A stretch of DNA of 8,130 bases, from NCBI GenBank assembly GCA_902796865.1, contig CADBQZ010000136.1:1-8130 (forward strand). The letters are read 5' to 3'. The position numbers and the translations under genes are program-made. This DNA comes from an uncultured Ruminococcus sp. (GTDB lineage: Bacteria; Bacillota; Clostridia; Oscillospirales; Ruminococcaceae). Below the pieces are notes generated by a model. It made no database searches and was not told the origin of the DNA. It worked only from the letters and a program-made list of their open reading frames with translations. Shown one piece after another: positions 1 through 6,481 of this stretch. Numbering within the stretch: position 1 is the first letter of the stretch; each line of letters opens with the position of its first letter.

Positions 1-66
1 AGGTCTGAAAAGATCACCTGTTTAGGCTATAGAAAAAAGCACTCCGGATCAGCAAATAAAGAATAA
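1..66 (+). CDS. 3' end of an upstream gene (partial, product unknown)
   Basis: The first forward frame is open from the left edge to a TAA at 64-66 and encodes 21 residues ending in the basic tail GYRKKHSGSANKE. The other two forward frames hit stops early (TGA at 6-8 and TAG at 23-25). The stop lies 24 bases before the ATG of the membrane-protein gene, and that gap holds a clear ribosome binding site, as expected for two genes in one operon. Nothing in 21 residues identifies the product. A basic hydrophilic C-terminus would suit a membrane-associated protein such as a glycosyltransferase, but that is a guess. A short chance open frame in a leader region cannot be excluded. Confidence 0.45.
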   Translation, partial: RSEKITCLGYRKKHSGSANKE

Positions 67-77
67 CTTTTATCTTT

Positions 78-83
78 GGAGGT
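78..83 (+). promoter_or_regulatory. Ribosome binding site of the membrane-protein gene
   Basis: GGAGGT lies seven bases before the ATG at 91. It is a near-perfect match to the anti-Shine-Dalgarno sequence and fixes this ATG as the start. No convincing -35/-10 pair is seen in the 24-base gap after the preceding stop, so the gene is probably transcribed from further upstream. Confidence 0.8.
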
Positions 84-90
84 ACTTTAG

Positions 91-1812
91 ATGCTTTTTA
101 ACCAAAACAGTAATATAGCTTTGAAGCTTGCTGCTGTAAAAGAAAAAATTGAACATACTGCAAACAACAGTAAATTCAAAAAAGTTGCAGGTCTTATCCT
201 GTCTATCCTGATTTTCACAGTGGCTTCCGCTTCTGTATTATACTATATATTTTTTGCGTCACAGGGAGAATTTCATTCTGACTGCACAGATACTATAATC
301 TGGGCTAACGCTTCAAATGAAAGCGGACATATGTTCGACACCGATTTCAATTATGCCTGTTTCCTTCCATTTGGAATAAGCCTTATAATGCAGCCGCTTG
401 TGGCTGTCTTCGGATTGTCACTTACTGCACATCATCTCGGAATGGCAGCATTCTTTATACTGCTTGCTGTATTTATGATACTTATGCTGAGAGAATTCAA
501 ATTCAGCATAAACCGTTCACTCATAGGAACGTCAATTTTTCTTGCTTTTACTCTTTCGTCAAAAAAAATGAGAGAGATATTCTGGGGACACTCTATATAC
601 TATACTCTCGGAATACTTTTTGTCGTGATCGGTTGTTTCATTCTTTTTAAGCTTTTTAATACGCTTGATAAGCTTCTTAATGATCCTTCTGCCGAAAAAA
701 ATACAAGAATAAAATTCATAGTATTATCTATTATATTCTTTGTGTTCACAATGTTTACAGCGACTGATGGTATATCGGCAATGTCCATATACTGTCTGCC
801 TGTGATCGGAGCCATATGTATGCAGCACATTCTTGATAAAAGAATAAGGCTCTTCTCAAAGCATACGTTCATAATCTTTATTATGGCTGCACTGCTTCTT
901 TTAAGTCTGTTATTCGGTGCAAAGATACTCGCATTCTGGCAGGGTGATATGACAGCAGCATATCAGGACACCTATTCTCGCTTTACAGAGATGCAAAACT
1001 GGATGGATAATCTTCACAACGTACCGCTCGCATGGCTGAGACTTTTCGGTGTTGAGGCTCCTACCGATAAAATGCTTTCGGATCCGGAAGGCATCACTAA
1101 CATGATCCGCATATTTACAGCAGCTCTCACAGCTGTTATCCCTGTAATTGCTACCTGCTTCTATCCGAAATATAAAAACGATATGACCGGAAAGTTCATA
1201 CGAATTTTTATATGGATCCATTGGGCTGTCACAGCATTGGTCCTCTCGGGCTTCGTGTTCGGTATGCTCGGAAGCGCTGACTGGAGACTTGTTCCTATAA
1301 TCGGAACTGCATTGATACTTTCAATAATATTTATAGCGCATACTGTATGCTCTCATGTTACGTTCGGACGTTTTTCTGCACTTCTTATCATACCGCTTTT
1401 CATACTTTCATTTATAAACATAAAAGAAGTTGTTAAGATGCCGTATGATAATTATAAAAGTAATATTGTATTCAGCATTGCAGATGTACTTGAAAGCAAT
1501 GATCTCACATATGGATATGCTTCATTCTGGAGCGCCAATACTGTAACGCTGATATCCGGCAACAAGATCAAAGTACGTGATGTTGCCATAGACAACGGCA
1601 GCGTAAATCCCGGTTGGCTGCAGACGGACAATAAGTGGTATAAAGACCAAGGACCAGACCAAAAGGAATATTTCCTGCTTCTTTCTGAAGATGAAATGAA
1701 TATGATCTATGAAAGCGGAAACACTATTCTCAATGATTCGGTACGCCAGATTGATCCTGTTATCAACGAAAAACCTTATCACATATTTATATTTGACAAA
1801 AATATATTTTAA
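91..1812 (+). CDS. Polytopic membrane protein, GT-C glycosyltransferase-like layout, function unknown
   Basis: This 573-residue integral membrane protein has a basic cytoplasmic N-terminus (residues 1-32) and a first transmembrane segment at about 33-55. A hydrophilic loop at about 56-90 follows and contains the acidic motif EFHSDCTDTIIWA (D64, D67). Some ten further hydrophobic segments fall between about 92 and 443, interrupted by a larger polar loop at about 282-338. A hydrophilic domain of about 130 residues (444-573) ends the protein and includes YGYASFWSAN (474-483). An acidic first outer loop, many membrane spans and a soluble C-terminal domain are typical of GT-C enzymes such as GT39/ArnT relatives, which use lipid-linked sugars on the outer membrane face. 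I infer only resemblance: no canonical DE/ED pair is present, and it could equally be a conserved membrane protein of unknown activity. The start is supported by GGAGGT seven bases upstream. The gene probably follows the partial gene at the left edge in an operon and ends at the hairpin just downstream. Confidence 0.85.
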   Translation: MLFNQNSNIALKLAAVKEKIEHTANNSKFKKVAGLILSILIFTVASASVLYYIFFASQGEFHSDCTDTIIWANASNESGHMFDTDFNYACFLPFGISLIMQPLVAVFGLSLTAHHLGMAAFFILLAVFMILMLREFKFSINRSLIGTSIFLAFTLSSKKMREIFWGHSIYYTLGILFVVIGCFILFKLFNTLDKLLNDPSAEKNTRIKFIVLSIIFFVFTMFTATDGISAMSIYCLPVIGAICMQHILDKRIRLFSKHTFIIFIMAALLLLSLLFGAKILAFWQGDMTAAYQDTYSRFTEMQNWMDNLHNVPLAWLRLFGVEAPTDKMLSDPEGITNMIRIFTAALTAVIPVIATCFYPKYKNDMTGKFIRIFIWIHWAVTALVLSGFVFGMLGSADWRLVPIIGTALILSIIFIAHTVCSHVTFGRFSALLIIPLFILSFINIKEVVKMPYDNYKSNIVFSIADVLESNDLTYGYASFWSANTVTLISGNKIKVRDVAIDNGSVNPGWLQTDNKWYKDQGPDQKEYFLLLSEDEMNMIYESGNTILNDSVRQIDPVINEKPYHIFIFDKNIF

Positions 1813-1815
1813 AAT

Positions 1816-1854
1816 AAACAGAGCATCGTATTTAGTTTATACGATGCTCTGTTT
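1816..1854. terminator. Bidirectional rho-independent terminator between convergent genes
   Basis: A perfect inverted repeat has AAACAGAGCATCGTA at 1816-1830 and its exact complement at 1840-1854. An added T-A pair leaves a 7-base loop. On the + strand the stem runs into TTTTT at 1852-1856, giving a classical terminator for the membrane-protein gene, whose stop is only three bases before the stem. On the - strand it is followed by a T-rich stretch (TTTATTTT), so it can also end the seven-gene leftward operon whose last stop codon begins at 1890. It is the only strong hairpin I find in the 75-base gap between the convergent genes. Confidence 0.9.
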
Positions 1855-1887
1855 TTATCATATTTATATAAGTATTAATGCAGACTT

Positions 1888-2427
1888 TCAGTAATCAAAT
1901 CTCAATATCTCACAATTTTTTATCCCGAACGCTGCATATTCTTCATTTGTCATATCATAGAAGTAGGAACGTATGACCCTTGCTATCCCATTGTGAGCAA
2001 CAAGAAGCCTTACTTTTTTATCATCAGAAGTTATATCGTCAAGAAGACCGTATATCCTGTGTGCAAGCTTCATCATAGATTCTCCGCCGTCATAGCTGTT
2101 TATAAAACTTTTCTTTGCTTCTGCAAATTCTTTGCCGTTTCTTGGAGTTCCTTCATATTTTCCAAAGCACTGTTCAGTAAGACGCTTTTCTTCAAACGCT
2201 GGTATACCAGTTTTCTCCGAAATAAAAAGTGCTGTTTTCTTCGCACGGATAAGCGGAGAATATAATATCTCATCAATATCAAGATTTTCATCCGCTATCA
2301 TCTGTCCAAGCTCTGCCGCCTGTTTACAGCCTTTTTCGGTAAGATCACTGTCGGTCACTCCGCAAATTTTATTTTCAACATTCCAGACAGTTTCACCATG
2401 TCTTGTAAAAAATAAATGTCCCATCAT
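1888..2427 (-). CDS. Histidine phosphatase (phosphoglycerate mutase-like / CobC-like)
   Basis: The 179-residue product belongs to the histidine phosphatase superfamily (branch 1). Visible catalytic elements are the N-terminal TRHGET motif with phospho-accepting H10 flanked by R9 and E12, the SPLIRAKKTA segment with phosphate-pocket R61, the general acid/base candidate E85, and the second histidine H145 in VAHNG. Length and motifs suit small phosphatases annotated as alpha-ribazole phosphatase (CobC), PhoE or GpmB-like, which remove phosphate from small metabolites in the cytoplasm. The substrate cannot be read from sequence, and no cobalamin genes are nearby, so I do not assign CobC. It is the last gene of the leftward operon. 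Its start shows the tandem ATGATG, and the stop of the upstream AAA+ gene (TGA, 2424-2426) lies inside it. GGAG at 2433-2436 is 5 bases from the first ATG and 8 from the second, so initiation at 2424 is equally possible. Confidence 0.92.
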   Translation of the reverse strand: MMGHLFFTRHGETVWNVENKICGVTDSDLTEKGCKQAAELGQMIADENLDIDEILYSPLIRAKKTALFISEKTGIPAFEEKRLTEQCFGKYEGTPRNGKEFAEAKKSFINSYDGGESMMKLAHRIYGLLDDITSDDKKVRLLVAHNGIARVIRSYFYDMTNEEYAAFGIKNCEILRFDY

Positions 2428-3413
2428 CTTTTCTCCATCTGTCTTTTTGTAAGCCTTACATCTCTGCCGGCAAATTCAAGTGTTTCATACATAGCATAAA
2501 GTCTCGATATTATCCTGTCGTCATATTTTTTGAGCATCTGCTCATGTGAAAGATTTGTAGTTATTATTGTTGGCAGCGACCTGTTTAGTCTTGTATTTAT
2601 AACAGTATACATTGTCGAAATATAAAACTGTTTATCATACTCCGTACCAAGATCATCAAGTATAAGAAGATCTGCCGATAAAAGTCTATTTAATGTATCG
2701 TTCCCGCTGCTGTCACGTCCGAAATGCTCCTTTTCGATACTATCAAGATAATTAAGCACCGAATCATAAAGCACGTTATATCCTTTTGTAAGCACTTCAT
2801 TTGCTATCGAAAGCGAAAGATGTGTTTTTCCAAGCCCGGTCTTTCCGAACATAAAAATATTTCCTGATGAAAGGCTGAAATTATCAGCATAATTCTTGCA
2901 GAACTTAAATATCATGCTCATGGTTTTTCTGCACTGTTCGGTCGAACTTTCATCTATCCCATGACAAAGACTTAGATCGAATGTATTGAAACTGCAAAGT
3001 TTTATCTGAGAATTTTTATTCATTTCTCTTGCTGTGATCTGTGCTATAAGACGTGTAAGACAGCTGCATCTGCTGTTATCAACAAAGCCTTTGTCTTCAC
3101 ACTTATTACAGCTGTAGCGCATTTTAAGATAATCCTCCGGGTAACCATGTGACCTTAAAAGCTTTGATATCATCTGCTGTGCGCCGAGATTCTCGGTCTT
3201 TAGCCTTTCTATCCTTTCGGAAACATTTTTTCCTTCTCTTATTACACTTATTATCTTCATACCCGTCTTTGCAAGCTGAGAATTTATTTCGCTTATTTCA
3301 GGTATGTTCCTTTCAATTTCCTCAAAACGAGCAATATTCTGTGCTTTTGCCCTGTTCCTTCTTTGCTCTATCTCTCTGAGAGCTTCACTCATTATAGCTT
3401 TTTCATCCATCAT
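2424..3413 (-). CDS. DnaC/DnaI-type AAA+ ATPase, probable replicative helicase loader
   Basis: This 329-residue cytoplasmic AAA+ protein is of the DnaC/DnaI family, which delivers the replicative helicase to origin or restart DNA using ATP. An N-terminal helical, charged region (about 1-90, likely coiled coil) is followed by a putative zinc site with four cysteines (C102, C105, C116, C118; CX2CX10CXC). The ATPase core shows Walker A GKTGLGKT (190-197), Walker B LLILDD (249-254), a sensor-1 region IITTN (283-287) and the arginine-finger candidate R304 in DDRIISRL. B. subtilis DnaI (311 residues) has the same order of a zinc-binding N-domain and an AAA+ C-domain. The related IstB transposition ATPases are a weaker alternative because no transposase is nearby and IstB lacks this N-domain. 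The start lies two bases past the stop of the DnaD-domain gene. The local Shine-Dalgarno is poor (GGTG), suggesting coupled translation. The adjacent DnaD-domain gene supports a loading role. Confidence 0.93.
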   Translation of the reverse strand: MMDEKAIMSEALREIEQRRNRAKAQNIARFEEIERNIPEISEINSQLAKTGMKIISVIREGKNVSERIERLKTENLGAQQMISKLLRSHGYPEDYLKMRYSCNKCEDKGFVDNSRCSCLTRLIAQITAREMNKNSQIKLCSFNTFDLSLCHGIDESSTEQCRKTMSMIFKFCKNYADNFSLSSGNIFMFGKTGLGKTHLSLSIANEVLTKGYNVLYDSVLNYLDSIEKEHFGRDSSGNDTLNRLLSADLLILDDLGTEYDKQFYISTMYTVINTRLNRSLPTIITTNLSHEQMLKKYDDRIISRLYAMYETLEFAGRDVRLTKRQMEKR

Positions 3414-3415
3414 TT

Positions 3416-4354
3416 TTATTCACCAAAATCATTGACAAGCGCTTTATATTCTTCAAGATCAAATGAATGTCCAGTTTCTTTATCTTTATGATCTTTATTG
3501 TCAGATTCTGCATCTGCCCTTGTTCTTATTCCCTTTTGCTCCCAACCCTTCAATATAGAATCTATATACTTAAAGTTAAGCTTGTTTATATTCTCTGCTG
3601 TACGCTCATAAGCGTATTCTATAAGATCATCATTATAAAGTCTGCTGTTCCATTCGTCTGCGATCTTCTTCTCATTCGCTGTAAGAGCCCTCTGCATATG
3701 AAAAATCCTCATAATTTTTCCTTGGAAAGTATTTTTTTCCTCTAAAAGCTTTACTTCCGCTTCTGCTCTGTCAAGTGTTGTTATTCCTCGTTCTGCCCAA
3801 TCGGCTGCTGTCTTCTTTATGTAATTGATATTTCCGCTGTTTATAGAGATACTATATGCTGTTATCATAAGTATGACCTCTGCCGAAAGTCCAAGGTCAT
3901 CGTGCATCCATATAAATCCTCTGTGCTCTGAATGATTGAGCATTCTTCCAAAACTTGACTCAGCCATAGAAAAAAGATTTCTTATCTCAGGAGAACCTTC
4001 TATCCTTGCAGCTATTTCCGAAGGACTTAAATTATATTTTTCCGCTGAAGGCAGTATTATCTTTTTAGGCGGTTCTGTTTTTACAGGCTCGGCGTTCTCC
4101 ATCGTATCTGAACCAATATCTCCCGAAAAAATGTTTGCATTTTCCCAGAAAACAAAAGCCTCCTCCGCCTGTGCCTCTGTTATATTAATAGCTTTCGCTA
4201 TCTCAGCTGTGCTGCATTGCTTTCCCTTATTTCGGAGCATATACAAAAGTACTTTTACAGCCGACTCATTTGCAAGCTTTATAAAATTATCGACCACGAT
4301 ATTCGGCACAGCAAAAACGCCCCCGAAAGCTCCCATTTTTAGAATATGCTCCAT
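3416..4354 (-). CDS. DnaD-domain protein, probable primosome / helicase-loading factor
   Basis: Numbered from the ATG at 4354, the product is 312 residues. An N-terminal winged-helix-like region (about 15-75, with NFIKLANESAVKVLLYMLRN and a helix-turn-helix around AEIAKAINITEAQAEEAF) precedes a polar linker. Two DnaD/DnaB C-terminal-type domains follow, each ending in the family's YxxxxxxxW signature: YIKKTAADW (178-186) and YIDSILKGW (263-271). A charged tail follows. DnaD and DnaB of B. subtilis use such domains to bind and remodel DNA and to recruit DnaI with the helicase. This protein has one N-domain plus two C-domains, which makes it DnaB-like in plan but shorter than B. subtilis DnaB (472 residues). 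The upstream in-frame ATG at 4366 shares a base with the recN stop but has no Shine-Dalgarno. The ATG at 4354 has GGAGGT just before it, so I chose it. The gene ends two bases before the AAA+ loader gene. Confidence 0.9.
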   Translation of the reverse strand: MEHILKMGAFGGVFAVPNIVVDNFIKLANESAVKVLLYMLRNKGKQCSTAEIAKAINITEAQAEEAFVFWENANIFSGDIGSDTMENAEPVKTEPPKKIILPSAEKYNLSPSEIAARIEGSPEIRNLFSMAESSFGRMLNHSEHRGFIWMHDDLGLSAEVILMITAYSISINSGNINYIKKTAADWAERGITTLDRAEAEVKLLEEKNTFQGKIMRIFHMQRALTANEKKIADEWNSRLYNDDLIEYAYERTAENINKLNFKYIDSILKGWEQKGIRTRADAESDNKDHKDKETGHSFDLEEYKALVNDFGE

Positions 4355-4358
4355 TTGT

Positions 4359-4364
4359 ACCTCC
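4359..4364 (-). promoter_or_regulatory. Ribosome binding site that decides the DnaD-domain start
   Basis: On the - strand, GGAGGT lies between two in-frame ATGs and ends four bases before the ATG at 4354. The preceding ATG at 4366 overlaps the recN stop and has only an AT-rich run (CTAAATTTATCTG) before it. This placement favours initiation at 4354. Confidence 0.65.
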
Positions 4365-4365
4365 A

Positions 4366-6027
4366 TCAGATAAATTTAGCTTTTTCAAGTTCTTCTTCAG
4401 CGCTTTTCATTATAAGCTCACTAGGATCTTCGCCGCCCATTATCCTTGCTATCTCTTTTATTCTTCCTTTTTTGTCAAGACGGCATACGTTCGTTGCGGT
4501 ACGCTCCCCTACTGTCTTCTTTTCTATAAGCATATGATTATCCGCCATAACTGCAAGCTGTGAAAGATGACTTACGCAAAGGACCTGACGCAGTTTGCTT
4601 ATCTGTTTTAGTTTTATGCCTATTTTTTGTGCAGCTCTTCCGCTGACACCGGTATCTATCTCGTCAAATATCATAGTCTGAACAAGATCATTATCTGCAA
4701 TAACGCTTTTAAGAGCAAGCATTATCCTCGAAAGCTCTCCTCCCGAAGCTATCTTTGCAATAGGCTTCGGTTCTTCACCTTTATTGGCTGAAATAAGAAA
4801 TTCTATCTTATCCATACCGTTTATCATAAGCTTTCCTGTCTCCTGCCTCACCTCAATAATAACGTCAGGCATATCAAGGAATTTAAGCTCGTCCGCAACT
4901 TTTTTTGAAAATTCATCGGCAGCTTTTTTTCGTTTCTGTGAAAGTTTTTTTGCCTTGTCTGTAACGATATGCAAAAGCTTGTCTTTTTCACTGCTAAGCG
5001 CTGTAAGATCTTCATCAGAACAGCCGATCTCAGAAAGCTCATTTCTGCTTTCTTCATAGAGCTTCAAAAGCCCGCTGTAATCACAGACATATTTTTTCTG
5101 AAGCGATGCTAAAAGACTGTATTTCCCATTTATCGTTTCTATTCTTTCGGGATCTGTATCAAAACTGTCAAAAATATCGGCTATTTCATCTGAAAGATCA
5201 TTAAGCTCTATCCCCGCAGCTGATACTCTTTCGTAAGCCGCATTTATCCTGTCGGAATACTCACTTACAGATGAAAGAGTTTGTCCGCACCTTTCGAGCA
5301 TATCATTTATATTCCCCTCACCATTCAAAAGCGCTGATGCTTCCGAAAGTACTTTTAATATACTGTCGATATTTTTTATACGCTCATATTCTGCTTCAAG
5401 CTCTAAGTATTCTTCTTCTGTCAGGTCAGCTTCTTTAAGATCGTCGATTCGTTCCTTTAGAAAAGCTGTTCTTTCTCTTGATTCCGCTCTGCTCTTCTTT
5501 ATAGCTCCGATCTTTTTTGCAAGCGACTGAAGTTTTTTGAAATCTTCTTTGTAATCTTCTATGAGCGGCTGACATCCGCCGAAACTATCCAATACATCTA
5601 TATGCTTTTCCGGTGACAAAAGTATCTGATTATCATGCTGTCCGTGTATAGTAACAAGAAGTTCTCCGAGTTCCTTTATTGCTGATACCGGTGCTGCCTT
5701 GAAGTTTATACGGGCATTGCTTCCGCCGTCAGAACGTATCTCTCTTGTAATAGTTATCTCATCATTATCGTAGGCTAGCCCCATTTCATCGAGCTTTTCC
5801 TTTACAGCATCACCTATATCGGTAAACAGCCCTGTTATGACCGCCTTCTTACAGCCGTTCCTTACAAGGTCTTTCGTAACTCTCTGTCCTAAAACGGCAT
5901 TTATACCGTTTATAAGTATAGATTTACCTGCACCGGTCTCTCCGGTAAAAATATTGAAATTATCTGAAAAGTCTATTTCCGCCTTTTCTATAACAGCAAG
6001 ATTTTCTATTGAAAGTTCTCTCAGCAT
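4366..6027 (-). CDS. recN: DNA repair ATPase RecN (SMC-like)
   Basis: This full-length RecN has 553 residues, the same size as the E. coli protein. RecN is a cytoplasmic SMC-family ATPase that gathers at double-strand breaks and promotes end cohesion for RecA-dependent repair. The N-terminal half of the ABC head holds Walker A GETGAGKS (29-36), and HGQHDNQ (128-134) supplies the Q-loop region. Charged helical arms at about 155-220 and 320-385 form the short coiled coil. The C-terminal head half has the ABC signature ASGGELSR (427-434), Walker B MIFDEID (452-458; D455, E456) and the switch histidine H487 in VSHLSQ. All ATPase motifs are intact. The start at 6027 has GGGGG five bases upstream, overlapping the last codons of argR, whose stop is two bases before. 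The stop (TGA) overlaps an ATG of the DnaD-domain gene by one base. The argR-recN pairing is widely conserved in Firmicutes. Confidence 0.98.
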   Translation of the reverse strand: MLRELSIENLAVIEKAEIDFSDNFNIFTGETGAGKSILINGINAVLGQRVTKDLVRNGCKKAVITGLFTDIGDAVKEKLDEMGLAYDNDEITITREIRSDGGSNARINFKAAPVSAIKELGELLVTIHGQHDNQILLSPEKHIDVLDSFGGCQPLIEDYKEDFKKLQSLAKKIGAIKKSRAESRERTAFLKERIDDLKEADLTEEEYLELEAEYERIKNIDSILKVLSEASALLNGEGNINDMLERCGQTLSSVSEYSDRINAAYERVSAAGIELNDLSDEIADIFDSFDTDPERIETINGKYSLLASLQKKYVCDYSGLLKLYEESRNELSEIGCSDEDLTALSSEKDKLLHIVTDKAKKLSQKRKKAADEFSKKVADELKFLDMPDVIIEVRQETGKLMINGMDKIEFLISANKGEEPKPIAKIASGGELSRIMLALKSVIADNDLVQTMIFDEIDTGVSGRAAQKIGIKLKQISKLRQVLCVSHLSQLAVMADNHMLIEKKTVGERTATNVCRLDKKGRIKEIARIMGGEDPSELIMKSAEEELEKAKFI

Positions 6028-6029
6028 AT

Positions 6030-6467
6030 TTACCCCCGGATAAGCTTACCTAACGTTTTAACAAGATCTGCCGCATCATTTTCTGTTCTCATAAGCACAA
6101 ATATCGTATCATCGCCTGCAAGAGTACCAACTATCTTATTATACTCCATTCCGTCAAGCGCCGCACAGGCAGCCTGAGCCATACCATTCCGGCATTTTAT
6201 CACGACCGTGTTCACAGCATAGTCTACCTTGGTGACTACCTCAAAAAAGATATTTCTGTCTGACTGCATATCTCCCGGCATTTCATAATGATAGCTGCCG
6301 CCTCGTCCGCTGCGCTTTATAAGGCGAAGTTCTTTTATATCTCTTGAGACTGTTGCCTGAGTAACATTGAAGCCTCGCTGTGCAAGCATCTCCTGCAAAG
6401 CTTCCTGAGTTTCGACCTTATTATCCTTTATTATCTCAAGTATTATATCCTGTCTTTTGTTTTTCAT
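6030..6467 (-). CDS. argR: Arginine repressor ArgR/AhrC
   Basis: Numbered from the ATG at 6467, the product is 145 residues, close to B. subtilis AhrC (149). ArgR is an arginine-sensing hexamer that represses arginine synthesis genes and can activate catabolism. The N-terminal winged-helix DNA-binding domain contains VTQATVSRDIKELRLIK (35-51), the family's recognition-helix signature. The C-terminal oligomerisation and arginine-binding domain contains GMAQAACAALD (95-105) and GTLAGDDT (114-121), where the paired aspartates contact arginine. A GTG at 6485, overlapping the nadK stop as GTGA, would add six residues (MRNLIK). I prefer 6467 because known family members begin with a short KxxR-type lead just before the first helix, but the nearest Shine-Dalgarno (AGGA, 6479-6482) is 11 bases away, so coupled initiation at GTG remains possible. 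No arginine biosynthesis genes and no obvious ARG box are in the window. Confidence 0.95.
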   Translation of the reverse strand: MKNKRQDIILEIIKDNKVETQEALQEMLAQRGFNVTQATVSRDIKELRLIKRSGRGGSYHYEMPGDMQSDRNIFFEVVTKVDYAVNTVVIKCRNGMAQAACAALDGMEYNKIVGTLAGDDTIFVLMRTENDAADLVKTLGKLIRG

Positions 6468-6481
6468 TTTTATCAAGTTCC

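Noticed and set aside
910..1221. Leftward open frame of 103 codons
   Set aside because: It is antisense within the membrane-protein gene, which has a strong RBS, coherent membrane segments and a terminator.
1888..2427. Naming the phosphatase cobC
   Set aside because: The motifs define the superfamily only, and no cobalamin genes are present.
2132..2452. Rightward open frame of 106 codons
   Set aside because: It is antisense to the histidine phosphatase with all its catalytic motifs.
2424..3413. IstB-type transposition ATPase from an IS21-like element
   Set aside because: There is no IstA transposase or terminal inverted repeat, and the zinc-site N-domain and DnaD-domain neighbour fit a helicase loader better.
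3936..4373. Rightward open frame of 145 codons
   Set aside because: It is antisense to the DnaD-domain gene and reads as low-complexity Ser/Phe/Ile shadow sequence.
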